Shown here: positions 43,451 to 52,086 of the stretch, in pieces
Numbering within the stretch: the first letter of the stretch is position 1
How the letters are laid out: each line of letters begins with the position of its first letter
Assembly: GCA_002973575.1 (NCBI GenBank)
Contig: PVEQ01000003.1
Coordinates: 124,001 to 188,000 of the forward strand
Length of the DNA: 64,000 bases
From: Sediminibacterium magnilacihabitans
GTDB lineage: Bacteria; Bacteroidota; Bacteroidia; Chitinophagales; Chitinophagaceae
Direction of reading: 5' to 3'
Position numbers and translations under genes: made by a program
Notes under the pieces: generated by a model
The model's database searches: none
Seen by the model: only the letters and a program-made list of their open reading frames with translations
Told to the model about the DNA's origin: nothing

Positions 43451-45913
43451 TTAAGAGCCATTACCTCCTTGTTGTACCCTGTTTTGTTCATCGGTTGCAC
43501 TACCTCTTCTGCGTTGTTGTTGCACAGGTTTTCCTTTACCAAACCTGTACGAGAAACTGACATTGAATACACGGCTGTCGCGTACCTGGTGAATGGTTAC
43601 GTCTACATTCTGGTACTTACTATAACCATTGAATTGTTGTGTATAAAACACATCACTCAGGTTCATCTTAACTGTTCCCTTGCTATTCAATATTTGTTTG
43701 CTCAATCCTATATTCATACTACCCATCGGTTGAATAACCAATACACCTTCCAAACTGTTTCCACGATAAAAACCACTGAGCTCTGCGCCCCACCCTTTTT
43801 TAAAAGTGAACTGGTTGTTCATGTTGGCCATGAAATTATTTCCGCCGATTGAAATGGGGCCGCCGTTCACCGTACCATTGAATTGATTGTAATAATACAG
43901 AAGATAAATATTGGTACGCCACCATTTAGCGAGCGGCATACCCAAACTCATCGATGCGCCCAGGTTCCAGCGGCTGGCGATATTGCTCTTCTTCACATAG
44001 GTAGTAGTGGTACTGTCTATCTGCTCCAAAACATCCTGGATAATATCGGTAGTATAACTATAATTGATGGTAGTGGTAAGCATGCCGCCATATATGTGAC
44101 TGAGTTCGATATTGTGACTGAACTGCGGGTTCAGGTAAGGATTACCCACCTGGTAAGTGTACTTATCAAGAAAATAAAAGAACGGGTTCAGGTCCTGGTA
44201 ATTGGGCCGGTTGATACGGCGCCCGTAATTCAAAGAGAACTGGTTCTTGTCGTTCAGGGTATATCCAATATACACTGTGGGGAATAACTGCGTGTAATGA
44301 CGGTTGAAGGTTTGCCCCGTTGTAAGTTGATTACCTTTCATGACTGTATTCTCTGTACGCAATCCGAATTGTCCGCTCCATTTTTTATTGAACTGCTTTC
44401 CAAAATTGACATAGGCCGCATTGACATTTTCTTTGTATAAAAAATGATTGGTCCTGCCCGAATCGATTACATATTGCCCGTTTTGCAAATTGCTGTACTG
44501 TGCATTGTTGTCTGTTGTTACATAACTGCTTTTAATACCCGCTTCAAATTTGATATCGCCGCGCAGGGTCTTGGAAAAATCTACTTTGGCGCTGTATATA
44601 TCGATATCGGAAGGCACAAGTCCCCTCATGGTTTCATCGGGTCCTTTTTTATTGCCGGCATTATCATAAAACAAGCTGTTGAGCATCTGCAAATTGTTCG
44701 ATGCATAATGGATATAATCCACATCACTGGTCAGTTCCGTTCCGGTTGTATCGAATACATGGCGCAGGTTGAAATTGAAACCAACATTTTTAAATTCATT
44801 CCTGCCATCATTGACAGACTGCGTGCGTGTATTCAGGGTACCACTATTGTCTTTGATCAATGTATTGTTCCTCATGTACTCAGTGCCATTATTACCCAAA
44901 CCTGTTACAACCAGTCCCAATGTTGTTTTTTGGGAAGCAAAATAATCGAACCCGGTTTTGAAATTATAACCACGGTACTCACGGTTACTCAAGGTACGCT
45001 GATCAAAAATAGATGAGATAGTGTCGGAAGATTTATTCCTGAAAATACGGGTGAGGTTGATTTCATTGAAATTTTGCGAATAATAATGACTGGCATTACC
45101 GAAAAGATTGAACTTACCGGTACGGTAATTTAAATTGAGGCTGTTATTGGCCCTGGGATATACTCCCTGACCATATCCTGTTGTTAAACTTCCATTGAAG
45201 CCCTGCGCTTTGTTCTTTTTTGTTTTGATGTTGATAACACCGGCATTACCCGATGCATCGAACTTGGCCGGCGGGTTGGTCATGAGCTCTATCTGGTCGA
45301 GGTGACTGCTCGACATATTACGGAGCATATTGGCCAGGTCCTGTCCGCTTAAATAAGTAGGTCTTCCATCTATCAGGATCATCACACCCTGCTTGCCCTT
45401 CAGGCTGATATTGCCATCTTTATCAACACTGATACCCGGCGATTTTTCCAGTATATCCATCACGGTTGTACCTGCATTGGATGGAGAAGCATCTACATTG
45501 ATCACCGTCTTATCCAGTCGCTGTTCGATAAAAGGTTTTTTGGAAGTAACCGATACACTCGCCAATTCATTGGCTACCGGTTTAAGTGCAGTGATGTTCA
45601 GGTGATGAGCCTGGTGGTTGGCAGACAATTCAAAAGCATCGCTGTAATATTTTGCATAACCTGCTGCCTGTACCGCTACCAGGTATTTACCCGCCGGGAT
45701 CTTTTCCATGGAGAAGTCGCCGTTCTTATCGGTCACGGATCTTTTCACTACGGCAGAATCTTTTATGCGCAGCAGGCCAATGGATGCCGCTTCCACCGTT
45801 TTTTGGGCGGAAGACAGTCTCCCGCTCACCGAACCCGCCGGGTCTGGCGCCTGAGCTGCGAGGCTGGAGGAAACCAGTGCCGTTGCCAGCAACATAGATA
45901 GAAATTTGTTCAT
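43451..45913 (-). CDS. Outer-membrane beta-barrel receptor (TonB-dependent-receptor-like, OMP_b-brl)
   Basis: 820 residues. In order: a signal peptide (MNKFLSMLLATALVSSSLAAQ); a carboxypeptidase-regulatory-like/SusC-type N-terminal domain at ~25-105 (GSVSGRLSSAQKTVEAASIG); a plug domain at ~130-235 (VMDILEKSPGISVDKDGNIS, MILIDGRPTYLSGQDLANML); and a beta-barrel to the C-terminus (NYGRRINRPNYQDLNPFFYF is the usual family block). The last strand VRDSRVFNVSFSYRFGKG is followed by a Gln/Arg/Gly-rich tail of ~25 residues. The substrate is unknown; no SusD or siderophore gene adjoins. A 13-bp inverted repeat overlaps its likely promoter. Confidence 0.93.
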   Translation of the reverse strand: MNKFLSMLLATALVSSSLAAQAPDPAGSVSGRLSSAQKTVEAASIGLLRIKDSAVVKRSVTDKNGDFSMEKIPAGKYLVAVQAAGYAKYYSDAFELSANHQAHHLNITALKPVANELASVSVTSKKPFIEQRLDKTVINVDASPSNAGTTVMDILEKSPGISVDKDGNISLKGKQGVMILIDGRPTYLSGQDLANMLRNMSSSHLDQIELMTNPPAKFDASGNAGVINIKTKKNKAQGFNGSLTTGYGQGVYPRANNSLNLNYRTGKFNLFGNASHYYSQNFNEINLTRIFRNKSSDTISSIFDQRTLSNREYRGYNFKTGFDYFASQKTTLGLVVTGLGNNGTEYMRNNTLIKDNSGTLNTRTQSVNDGRNEFKNVGFNFNLRHVFDTTGTELTSDVDYIHYASNNLQMLNSLFYDNAGNKKGPDETMRGLVPSDIDIYSAKVDFSKTLRGDIKFEAGIKSSYVTTDNNAQYSNLQNGQYVIDSGRTNHFLYKENVNAAYVNFGKQFNKKWSGQFGLRTENTVMKGNQLTTGQTFNRHYTQLFPTVYIGYTLNDKNQFSLNYGRRINRPNYQDLNPFFYFLDKYTYQVGNPYLNPQFSHNIELSHIYGGMLTTTINYSYTTDIIQDVLEQIDSTTTTYVKKSNIASRWNLGASMSLGMPLAKWWRTNIYLLYYYNQFNGTVNGGPISIGGNNFMANMNNQFTFKKGWGAELSGFYRGNSLEGVLVIQPMGSMNIGLSKQILNSKGTVKMNLSDVFYTQQFNGYSKYQNVDVTIHQVRDSRVFNVSFSYRFGKGKPVQQQRRRGSATDEQNRVQQGGNGS

Positions 45914-45965
45914 ACAATTAGTTTTATAGTGATTGACTTAGTTCCAGTTGTTACTAATTACAGAA

Positions 45966-46003
45966 CAAAACTATGTACTATGCAAAACAAAGTACATAGT
46001 TTT
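45966..46003 (-). promoter_or_regulatory. Inverted-repeat operator overlapping the receptor promoter
   Basis: Perfect 13-bp arms AAAACTATGTACT (45967-45979) and AGTACATAGTTTT (45991-46003) are separated by 11 nt. The left arm overlaps a minus-strand TAGTTTTG (-7 type box, 45966-45973), 53 nt before the receptor ATG. The position and symmetry suggest a repressor site. A weak AT-rich terminator of lgt is the alternative reading. Confidence 0.55.
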
Positions 46004-46053
46004 AACATGGGCGGTTCCTGGAATGGATGAACGGAAAACCGGGGGTTCAGGGA

Positions 46054-47208
46054 TTACTTAGCGGTAGCAGTGGTCCATTTTTTGGACTTTGCCATCACAA
46101 CGATGCCGGCAATGACAAGCAAACTGGCGATCAGCTCTGCCTGGGTAGGTTTAAAGGGAAGGGTCTCATAACGGGTATTCACGCGGATCAGTTCAATGAA
46201 AAACCGCTCCACACCGTTCATCACCAGGTATAGCCCGAAGAGTTGGCCGGGTACTTTGATCTTTTTGCGTACCGACCACAATATGAGGAAGAGGATAAAA
46301 CAAACGATGATTTCGTATAAAGGTGTGGGAAATACCGGCGGCACCAGTTGGCTGCAATAGGGGCCGCTGCATCCCGGGATGGGTACGCCCTCACCTACCA
46401 CGTTGTGAGGATAATTGTAAGCCCACAACCAGCCGGGCATCCAACTAAAAGGTTTGGGATGGGTATTCACAATACCCCAATCGCCATCGCCGCTCATGTG
46501 GCAACCAATTCTTCCGGCCGCATAAGCGAACATCATCACAGGCGCCATCGTATCGCAGAGGTGTGCAATACCGATCTTATGTTTTCTTGCATACACAATA
46601 AAGGCGATGCCGGCGCAGATCAGTCCGCCGTAAAAAGTAAGTCCGCTGAAAGATATCAGTGCGCCAACAGGATCTTTTACAAAGTCGTTCCAGTTTTCAA
46701 GGTTATGGAAGATCTTGGCGCCTACAAAACCAAATGCAGCAGCATAGATCACCAGGTCTCCTACCCTGTCGTGCGGCCATATTCTTACCACCCTGTTTTC
46801 CGGCTTCGCGAGTTGATGGCGTTTTTTCTCCCACCACTTCAATCCTGCGAAAACCAGTCCCAGCAATATTCCCAGCGGCCAGCTCCCTTGCGTGGAAAGA
46901 ATGAATGATTGCGGATCGTTCAACGCATTGCTGGTTACAAAAGCGCCGATGATCTTAAAGCCAAACACAAATCCCAGTATAAAATTCGCCAGCAACTCCT
47001 GCAAGCTTGCAGGTGCACCAATGGTGATGGTCTCTTCTGTATACACAAACTGACCCAGGTTTTCTTTCCTGCGGAATTCCATGGTAAGGATCCAGGCCGA
47101 AGCGATGAAAGACAGGGCCACAAAAAAACCGAAGGTGTTTACCAGCTTCAGTCCAGCTATGTCGATTCCGAAAATATCTTTGAATGCGTAGTAGAGATTG
47201 GGATACAT
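46054..47208 (-). CDS. lgt: Prolipoprotein diacylglyceryl transferase
   Basis: 384-residue integral membrane enzyme. It transfers a diacylglyceryl group from phosphatidylglycerol to the lipobox Cys of prolipoproteins. The Lgt signature region reads AAGRIGCHMSGDGDWG, with the conserved Arg and Gly (Asn of the common GRIGNF is Cys here). A second conserved region is HNVVGEGVPIP and FPTPLYEIIVCFILF. The protein is longer than typical Lgt (~270) because of extra N-terminal helices and an insert, as in other Bacteroidota. Several lipoproteins in this window are its expected substrates. Confidence 0.93.
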   Translation of the reverse strand: MYPNLYYAFKDIFGIDIAGLKLVNTFGFFVALSFIASAWILTMEFRRKENLGQFVYTEETITIGAPASLQELLANFILGFVFGFKIIGAFVTSNALNDPQSFILSTQGSWPLGILLGLVFAGLKWWEKKRHQLAKPENRVVRIWPHDRVGDLVIYAAAFGFVGAKIFHNLENWNDFVKDPVGALISFSGLTFYGGLICAGIAFIVYARKHKIGIAHLCDTMAPVMMFAYAAGRIGCHMSGDGDWGIVNTHPKPFSWMPGWLWAYNYPHNVVGEGVPIPGCSGPYCSQLVPPVFPTPLYEIIVCFILFLILWSVRKKIKVPGQLFGLYLVMNGVERFFIELIRVNTRYETLPFKPTQAELIASLLVIAGIVVMAKSKKWTTATAK

Positions 47209-47255
47209 GGCAGCAAGATAATGGTTAAATATTTAGCAGTGAAATTGCTGTAAAA

Positions 47256-47281
47256 AAGTAAGGCTCCGCAGAAGCGGAGCC
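47256..47281 (-). terminator. Rho-independent terminator after the bacilliredoxin gene
   Basis: The arms GGCTCCGC (47262-47269) and GCGGAGCC (47274-47281) have a 4-nt loop. On the minus strand the stem is followed by TTACTTTTTT. Confidence 0.75.
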
Positions 47282-47321
47282 CATACTTACTAACCCATCT
47301 CTAAACAAAACTAAGGTAAAA

Positions 47322-47738
47322 TCAGTTACAATACTCATCAAAAACAGCGATCAGGTGCTGGGCGATCATTTGCGCCGGGCGACCCTCGATCTGGTGCCGT
47401 TCCACCATGCTCACCAACTGCCCGTCTTTGAACAGGGCAATAGCGGGTGAAGAGGGCGGATAAGGCAGTAAATGCTGGCGAACCTGGTTCACTGCCTCTA
47501 CATCAAAACCTGCAAAGCTGGTGGTCAGCCTGTCCGGACGCTTTCCGGCATTCTGAATGGCCATCAGCACACCGGGCCTGCAAGCGCCTGCCGCACAACC
47601 ACAAACCGAATTGATCACCACCAGGGTGGTGCCACTCTGCTTCAGGGTATCGTCCACTTCCCGGGCCGATACCAGCTCATCAAAACCATGATCGGTCAGT
47701 TCGGCCTTCATGGGTAACACTATTTCTGCTGGGTACAT
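47322..47738 (-). CDS. BrxA/BrxB-family bacilliredoxin
   Basis: 138 residues of the DUF1094/YphP family with a thioredoxin-like fold. The active-site Cys-Gly-Cys is in LVVINSVCGCAAGACRPGV (~57-59). Other family blocks are LTDHGFDELVSAREVDDTLK and YPPSSPAIALFKDGQLV. Bacilliredoxins remove bacillithiol from S-bacillithiolated proteins, and the presence of bshB1 in this window agrees. A TATCTTTG box lies 20 nt upstream. Confidence 0.94.
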   Translation of the reverse strand: MYPAEIVLPMKAELTDHGFDELVSAREVDDTLKQSGTTLVVINSVCGCAAGACRPGVLMAIQNAGKRPDRLTTSFAGFDVEAVNQVRQHLLPYPPSSPAIALFKDGQLVSMVERHQIEGRPAQMIAQHLIAVFDEYCN

Positions 47739-47758
47739 GTCATTTCATTATTAGAATG

Positions 47759-47766
47759 CAAAGATA
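47759..47766 (-). promoter_or_regulatory. Candidate -7 promoter box, bacilliredoxin gene
   Basis: The minus strand reads TATCTTTG, 20 nt before the ATG at 47738. The intergenic region 47739-47954 also carries the upstream region of the divergent Hsp20 gene, for which I found no clear promoter box. Confidence 0.45.
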
Positions 47767-47954
47767 CGATAAAGTTGGAACACTAAAGAAGCATTAAAAA
47801 CGACAAAGTGACGCTTGACAACTCCAATAATAGACATTTTGTCGTTTAAAAAGGGACGATTCCCTCCTTACTGGCATGTTTTGCTCGTAAAAATCGGGTG
47901 GTACAGGGTTTGAATGGGTTATAGAAACAATTGAAAACTCAAAAATTGAATACC

Positions 47955-48383
47955 ATGACACTTGTAAAACATCGTCCCGCCCATTTCAGCAACTTATTCG
48001 ATGAGTTCTTTGGCAATTACCCCGTTAACTGGGGAAAGGATATACAAGCCGCTTTCGGTAACCCCAAAGTGAATATCCATGAAACTGCCGATGCCTATCA
48101 TGTAGAACTGAATGCGCCGGGCCGCAACAAAGAAGATTTTAAGATCGATGTGGAGAATGGTTTGCTCACTATCAGTTACGAAAAGAAAACCGAAACTGAG
48201 AACAAGGAGTATAAAACCATCCGCAAAGAATTCAGCTACCAGAGCTTTAAACGCAGCTTCAACCTCGATGAAAACATCGATGCCAATGCTATCCAGGCCA
48301 AATATGAGAACGGCGTGTTGAAACTGTTGCTTCCTAAAAAAGAGGAAGTGAAAACAGCTCCCAAGCAAATTACTATTTCATAA
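47955..48383 (+). CDS. Hsp20/alpha-crystallin small heat-shock protein
   Basis: 142 residues from the ATG at 47955 (MTLVKHRPAHFSNLFDEFFG); an upstream TTG at 47931 is in frame but less likely. The alpha-crystallin domain at ~40-130 has VNIHETADAYHVELNAPGRN, the DIKVENGLLTISYEKK-like strand and the conserved C-terminal NGVLKLLLPKKEE. An IxI-type tail (KQITIS) ends the protein. It is an ATP-independent holdase in the cytoplasm. A terminator lies 68 nt downstream. Confidence 0.94.
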   Translation: MTLVKHRPAHFSNLFDEFFGNYPVNWGKDIQAAFGNPKVNIHETADAYHVELNAPGRNKEDFKIDVENGLLTISYEKKTETENKEYKTIRKEFSYQSFKRSFNLDENIDANAIQAKYENGVLKLLLPKKEEVKTAPKQITIS

Positions 48384-48449
48384 TCCTATTACAAAAATCA
48401 TTGGCACAGAGCCAACAGATTTTGTTTCATAAGCAGTTGGTTTTGGTTA

Positions 48450-48480
48450 ACACCCCGCGTATCCACGCGGGGTTTATTTT
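48450..48480 (+). terminator. Rho-independent terminator after hsp20
   Basis: The arms ACCCCGCGT (48452-48460) and ACGCGGGGT (48465-48473) have a 4-nt loop and are followed by TTATTTTT. Confidence 0.85.
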
Positions 48481-48494
48481 TACTGCTGATGCTA

Positions 48495-48968
48495 TTATCG
48501 ATGATGTATCGATCGGATCACAACGTCGGGAAGGAAAGGAGAAGCGTCGCCGCCATTGCGCAGGATATCGCGCACAATGGTGGAAGCTACTGATGTGTAC
48601 TTAGGCTCACCGGTAAGGAAAATTGTTTCTATGTTTTTATCGAGCGTGCGGTTGGCGTCGGCAATGGTTTTTTCGTATTCAAAATCACTCACGTAACGAA
48701 TCCCCCTGAGTATGAACCCCGCTCCGATCGATTTGCAATAATTTATCGTGAGCCCTTCATAGATCACACTTTCCACGCGAGAGTCTCCGTTGTAAATTTC
48801 TTTGAACCATTCCTGGCGTTGTTCGGGACTGAACATGGGCGTTTTAGCCGCATTGATACCAATACCGATATAAATTTTATCGAAGAGCGGCAACGCACGG
48901 TTGATGATATCGATATGTCCTAATGTAACAGGATCGAAGGTTCCGGGAAACAGGCAGATTCTTTTCAT
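48495..48968 (-). CDS. coaD: Pantetheine-phosphate adenylyltransferase
   Basis: 157 residues from the ATG at 48968 (MKRICLFPGTFDPVTLGHID). It transfers AMP from ATP to 4'-phosphopantetheine, the penultimate CoA step. The nucleotidyltransferase (T/H)xGH motif is TLGH (~15-18). Other signatures are GFILRGIRYVSDFEYEKTIA and the TSVASTIVRDI near the C-terminus. Length is normal. It starts 9 nt after the pyrB stop, so it is probably co-transcribed with pyrB. coaE, the next enzyme, is at 5335-5925. Confidence 0.96.
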   Translation of the reverse strand: MKRICLFPGTFDPVTLGHIDIINRALPLFDKIYIGIGINAAKTPMFSPEQRQEWFKEIYNGDSRVESVIYEGLTINYCKSIGAGFILRGIRYVSDFEYEKTIADANRTLDKNIETIFLTGEPKYTSVASTIVRDILRNGGDASPFLPDVVIRSIHHR

Positions 48969-48977
48969 AAGCATGGT

Positions 48978-49904
48978 TTAATTTTCCCTGCCGGCCAGCA
49001 GATAGAGTACCGCCATACGCACTGCTACCCCATTCTCCACCTGGTTCAGCACAATCGAATGTGGTCCGTCGGCCACATCGCTGTCCAGCTCCACACCCCT
49101 GTTGATGGGGCCCGGGTGCATGATCACGATCTCTTTTTTAAGGCCGTCGAGTAATTTTCTTTTGATACCGTAGGCCAGGTTGTATTCCCTGAGCGATGAG
49201 AACAGGGGTTGGTTCTGTCTTTCGAGTTGTATGCGCAGCACATTCGCCACATCGCACCATTCCAGGGCTCGTTGCACATTATACTCCACCCGCACATCCA
49301 GGGCTTCGGTAATGTATTTGGGTATCAGTGTAGGCGGCCCCGCTACCATGATCTCGGCTCCCATTTTCTTCAGCAGGTACATATTACTCAAAGCCACGCG
49401 GCTGTGCATGATATCACCGATGATGGCCACTTTCAATCCTTCCAGTTTACCCAGCCTTTCCTGCATTGAAAATGCATCGAGCAATGCTTGCGTGGGATGT
49501 TCATTGATGCCGTCTCCTGCATTCACAATCGCAGCGGGAATATGTTGCGCCAGAAAATGCGGCGCACCGGAAGCGCTGTGCCGCATCACCACCATATCTA
49601 CCTTCATGCTCAGAATATTGTTCACTGTGTCGAGCAAGGTCTCTCCTTTCGCCGCAGAAGAACTGCTGGCCGTAAAATTGAGCACATCGGCCGAGAGGCG
49701 TCTTTCCGCCAACTCAAAAGACATACGCGTGCGGGTGGAATTTTCGTAAAAGAGATTCACAATCGTCACATCCCTGAGTGAGGGAACTTTCTTTACAGGT
49801 CTTTGTAAAACTTCTTTGAACTGCTGGGCGGTGGAGAGAATCAACTGAATATCTTCCTTATTCAGGTCTTTGATACCAAGTAGGTGTTTGGTAGATAGTT
49901 TCAT
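48978..49904 (-). CDS. pyrB: Aspartate carbamoyltransferase catalytic subunit
   Basis: 308 residues, full length. It condenses carbamoyl phosphate and aspartate, the first committed step of pyrimidine synthesis. The carbamoyl-phosphate motif YENSTRTRMSFELAERRL (~51-68) is present, and also HPTQALLDAFSMQE (~134) and MHPGPINRGVELDSDVADGP (~262-281). No pyrI regulatory-subunit gene adjoins. pyrR lies 33 nt upstream, and a TATCTTTG box in that gap suggests a separate pyrB promoter. Confidence 0.96.
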   Translation of the reverse strand: MKLSTKHLLGIKDLNKEDIQLILSTAQQFKEVLQRPVKKVPSLRDVTIVNLFYENSTRTRMSFELAERRLSADVLNFTASSSSAAKGETLLDTVNNILSMKVDMVVMRHSASGAPHFLAQHIPAAIVNAGDGINEHPTQALLDAFSMQERLGKLEGLKVAIIGDIMHSRVALSNMYLLKKMGAEIMVAGPPTLIPKYITEALDVRVEYNVQRALEWCDVANVLRIQLERQNQPLFSSLREYNLAYGIKRKLLDGLKKEIVIMHPGPINRGVELDSDVADGPHSIVLNQVENGVAVRMAVLYLLAGREN

Positions 49905-49911
49905 TAAAGGG

Positions 49912-49919
49912 CAAAGATA
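49912..49919 (-). promoter_or_regulatory. Candidate -7 promoter box, pyrB
   Basis: The minus strand reads TATCTTTG, 7 nt before the pyrB ATG, in the pyrR-pyrB gap. Confidence 0.4.
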
Positions 49920-49937
49920 AAGCGTTTTGAGGAAATC

Positions 49938-50459
49938 CTATAACAACACTACTTCTTCCCGTTCGTCTCTTTCTTTCCAGCACACTTTCACTTTTTCAGA
50001 TACGATGGTGTCGATGGTCTTGCCGGTGTAATCGGGTTGTATGGGTAATTCCCGGTTGAAGCGGCGATCTATCAGCACACAGAGCGATACTTTGGATGGA
50101 CGGCCGAAATCGAGCAAGGCATCCAGCGCTGCGCGGATGGTGCGGCCGGTGTACAGCACATCATCGATCAGCACCACGTGTTTGTTTTCGATGCTGAAAG
50201 GAATATCGGTGGCATTGGCAATGTGCAAGCTCTTTCGCACATCATCGCGATAAAAAGTGATGTCCAGTTTCCCGTAATGGATGGCGGCCTCCCCAACGAT
50301 CTTTTTCAGTTCGGCTACGATGCGGTTGCTCAGGAACACGCCGCGGGGCTGCAGTCCGATGATGACGGTATTCGACAGTTGCAAGTTATTTTCCAGTATC
50401 TGGTGGGCCAGCCTTTTAACGGTCAGTGCCAGTTGTTGTTCGGATAAGATCGTCTTCAA
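49938..50459 (-). CDS. pyrR: PyrR-type phosphoribosyltransferase/pyrimidine regulator
   Basis: 173 residues. The type I PRTase PRPP-binding motif is VVLIDDVLYTGRTIRAALD (~93-111), and the PyrR N-terminus has LEHQILE-like sequence then NTVIIGLQPRGVFLSNRI. The C-terminal ELPIQPDYTGKTIDT region is PyrR-typical. In Bacillus PyrR binds pyr mRNA to cause attenuation and has uracil phosphoribosyltransferase activity. I did not find an obvious attenuator in the short pyrR-pyrB gap, so the regulatory role here is inferred only from family and neighbour. Confidence 0.93.
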   Translation of the reverse strand: MKTILSEQQLALTVKRLAHQILENNLQLSNTVIIGLQPRGVFLSNRIVAELKKIVGEAAIHYGKLDITFYRDDVRKSLHIANATDIPFSIENKHVVLIDDVLYTGRTIRAALDALLDFGRPSKVSLCVLIDRRFNRELPIQPDYTGKTIDTIVSEKVKVCWKERDEREEVVLL

Positions 50460-50540
50460 ACCTGAATTTTAGAATAAAAATAAATGCTTTCCCCGAGAAC
50501 ATGCGAATAATTCGGCCCGCAGTGCTTTAATTTGCCCCCG

Positions 50541-51626
50541 ATGTTGAGGCTCCGATCCATAACCCTGTTACAGTTTCGCAATTATCCGCAAGCGCAGTTC
50601 GATTTCAATGAACGTGTGGTGGGCATTTCCGGCCTCAATGGATCGGGCAAGACCAACCTGCTCGATGCCATCTATTACCTCAGTTTTTCCAGGAGTTATT
50701 TTTCCCGGCCCGATTCGCAGAACGTACACCATGGCAGCATCGGCATGCGCATAGATGGCGACTATCAACTGAACGAAAAAGATCACCGGCTCGCCTGTAT
50801 TCTCCGGGAAACCAACCGCAAAGAGATCATTCTCGACAACGAAGCGTATAAAAAAGTATCCGACCACATCAGCCGTTTTCCCTGTGTGATGATCGCTCCC
50901 GATGATCTTGTGCTGATCACCGGTGGAAGTGAAGAAAGAAGAAAATTTACCGACACGCTGCTCTCGCAATTGAGTCAGCCTTACATGCAGCAACTGATCG
51001 ATTACAACAAGATCATCCAGCAAAGGAATAGCCTGCTCAAACAAATGTCCGAAACAGGCAGTACCGATACGGCATTGATGCAGGTACTGGATGAACAATT
51101 GATTTCGAGGGCGCAATTCATTTTTGAAGAAAGAAGAACTTTCCTGGCAACATTTTTCCCGGCCATTCAATCGGTCTATACACGTATTGCCGGCAAAGCC
51201 GATGGACTGCAGATACGCTATGAAAGCCAGTTACTGCATGGAGATATGAAAAGCCTGCTCAAAACAGCTTATCACAAAGACCTCGCTTTACAAAGAACCA
51301 CAGTAGGCATTCACCGCGACGAGTTGGTATTCCTGATGGATCATGCGGCTTTCAAGACCGAAGCATCACAAGGGCAAAGAAAGAGCCTGCTCTTCGCGCT
51401 CAAGCTGGCCGAATGGCAGGTACTGAAAGAAAAAAAAGGCTTCACGCCCATCCTTTTGCTCGATGATGTATTCGAAAAACTCGATGCACAGCGCATGCAG
51501 CAATTGTTGCATTGGGTTTGTGCCGAAAACGACGGGCAGGTGTTCATTTCAGATACACACGAGGAAAGATTGAAAGAGCACTTGAACGAAACAAGGACGC
51601 CTTATCAAATCATTCAACTAGTTTAA
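50541..51626 (+). CDS. recF: DNA replication/repair protein RecF
   Basis: 361 residues from the ATG at 50541 (MLRLRSITLLQFRNYPQAQF); a TTG three codons earlier is ignored. It is an SMC-like ABC ATPase that helps load RecA at gaps. Walker A is GISGLNGSGKTNLLDAIYYL (~28-47). The signature motif region is KTEASQGQRKSLLFALKLAE and Walker B is TPILLLDDVFEKLDAQR (~310). Length is normal. Repeat copy C starts directly after the stop codon, and the DUF721 gene is next. Confidence 0.96.
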   Translation: MLRLRSITLLQFRNYPQAQFDFNERVVGISGLNGSGKTNLLDAIYYLSFSRSYFSRPDSQNVHHGSIGMRIDGDYQLNEKDHRLACILRETNRKEIILDNEAYKKVSDHISRFPCVMIAPDDLVLITGGSEERRKFTDTLLSQLSQPYMQQLIDYNKIIQQRNSLLKQMSETGSTDTALMQVLDEQLISRAQFIFEERRTFLATFFPAIQSVYTRIAGKADGLQIRYESQLLHGDMKSLLKTAYHKDLALQRTTVGIHRDELVFLMDHAAFKTEASQGQRKSLLFALKLAEWQVLKEKKGFTPILLLDDVFEKLDAQRMQQLLHWVCAENDGQVFISDTHEERLKEHLNETRTPYQIIQLV

Positions 51627-51649
51627 CCGTCATCCCAAGTATTTTTAAT

Positions 51650-51764
51650 CGTCATCCCGAGCAACGTCACCCTGAGCGAGCGAAGCGAGTCGAAGGGGCA
51701 GCCCAGGGATCTGCTTGAATATTCGGACAGCTCCTTCGACTCGCTTCGCTCGCTCAGGATGACG
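51650..51764. repeat. Composite CGTCATCC-type repeat, copy C
   Basis: 115 bp. It contains an inverted copy of the element's right end (CACCCTGAGCGAGCGAAGCG, from ~51668) followed by the normal right end (CCTTCGACTCGCTTCGCTCG, from 51733). The two halves can form a long hairpin. A further partial end (CGTCATCCC) is at 51628, 1 nt after the recF stop. Confidence 0.8.
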
Positions 51765-51791
51765 TTCAGAATTAATTGCTACCTTTATACC

Positions 51792-52073
51792 ATGGGTGAA
51801 TTTCACATCGGCGATGCACTGAAAGGATTTTTGAAGAAGAGTCCACTGCGCAACGGTATACGTGCTGTGCAGATAGAAGAGATATGGGAAAATCTGATGG
51901 GTAAAACCATTGCCAAATACACCGACAAAATACAGATCATCAACCACAAACTATTCATCCATACCGCTGTTGGTCCGCTGAAAAATGAGTTAATCTATCA
52001 GAAAGAGCAGATCATACAAAGAGTGAATGAAGCGTTTGGGGAGAAAGTGATTACGGAAGTGATAGTACAGTGA
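51792..52073 (+). CDS. DUF721 (DciA-like) protein
   Basis: 93 residues from the ATG at 51792 (MGEFHIGDALKGFLKKSPLR). The DUF721 domain fills the protein: IEEIWENLMGKTIAKYTDKI, LFIHTAVGPLKNELIYQKEQ, and IIQRVNEAFGEKVI. DUF721/DciA proteins load the replicative helicase DnaB in many bacteria lacking DnaC or DnaI. The neighbouring recF and the replication link support such a role here. The KH-like domain is short, without the long extension of some DciA proteins. Confidence 0.88.
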   Translation: MGEFHIGDALKGFLKKSPLRNGIRAVQIEEIWENLMGKTIAKYTDKIQIINHKLFIHTAVGPLKNELIYQKEQIIQRVNEAFGEKVITEVIVQ

Positions 52074-52086
52074 GTAACCCATCGAT

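Noticed and set aside
49905..49937. PyrR-responsive attenuator before pyrB
   Set aside because: The gap is only 33 nt and contains a TATCTTTG promoter-like box rather than paired hairpins.
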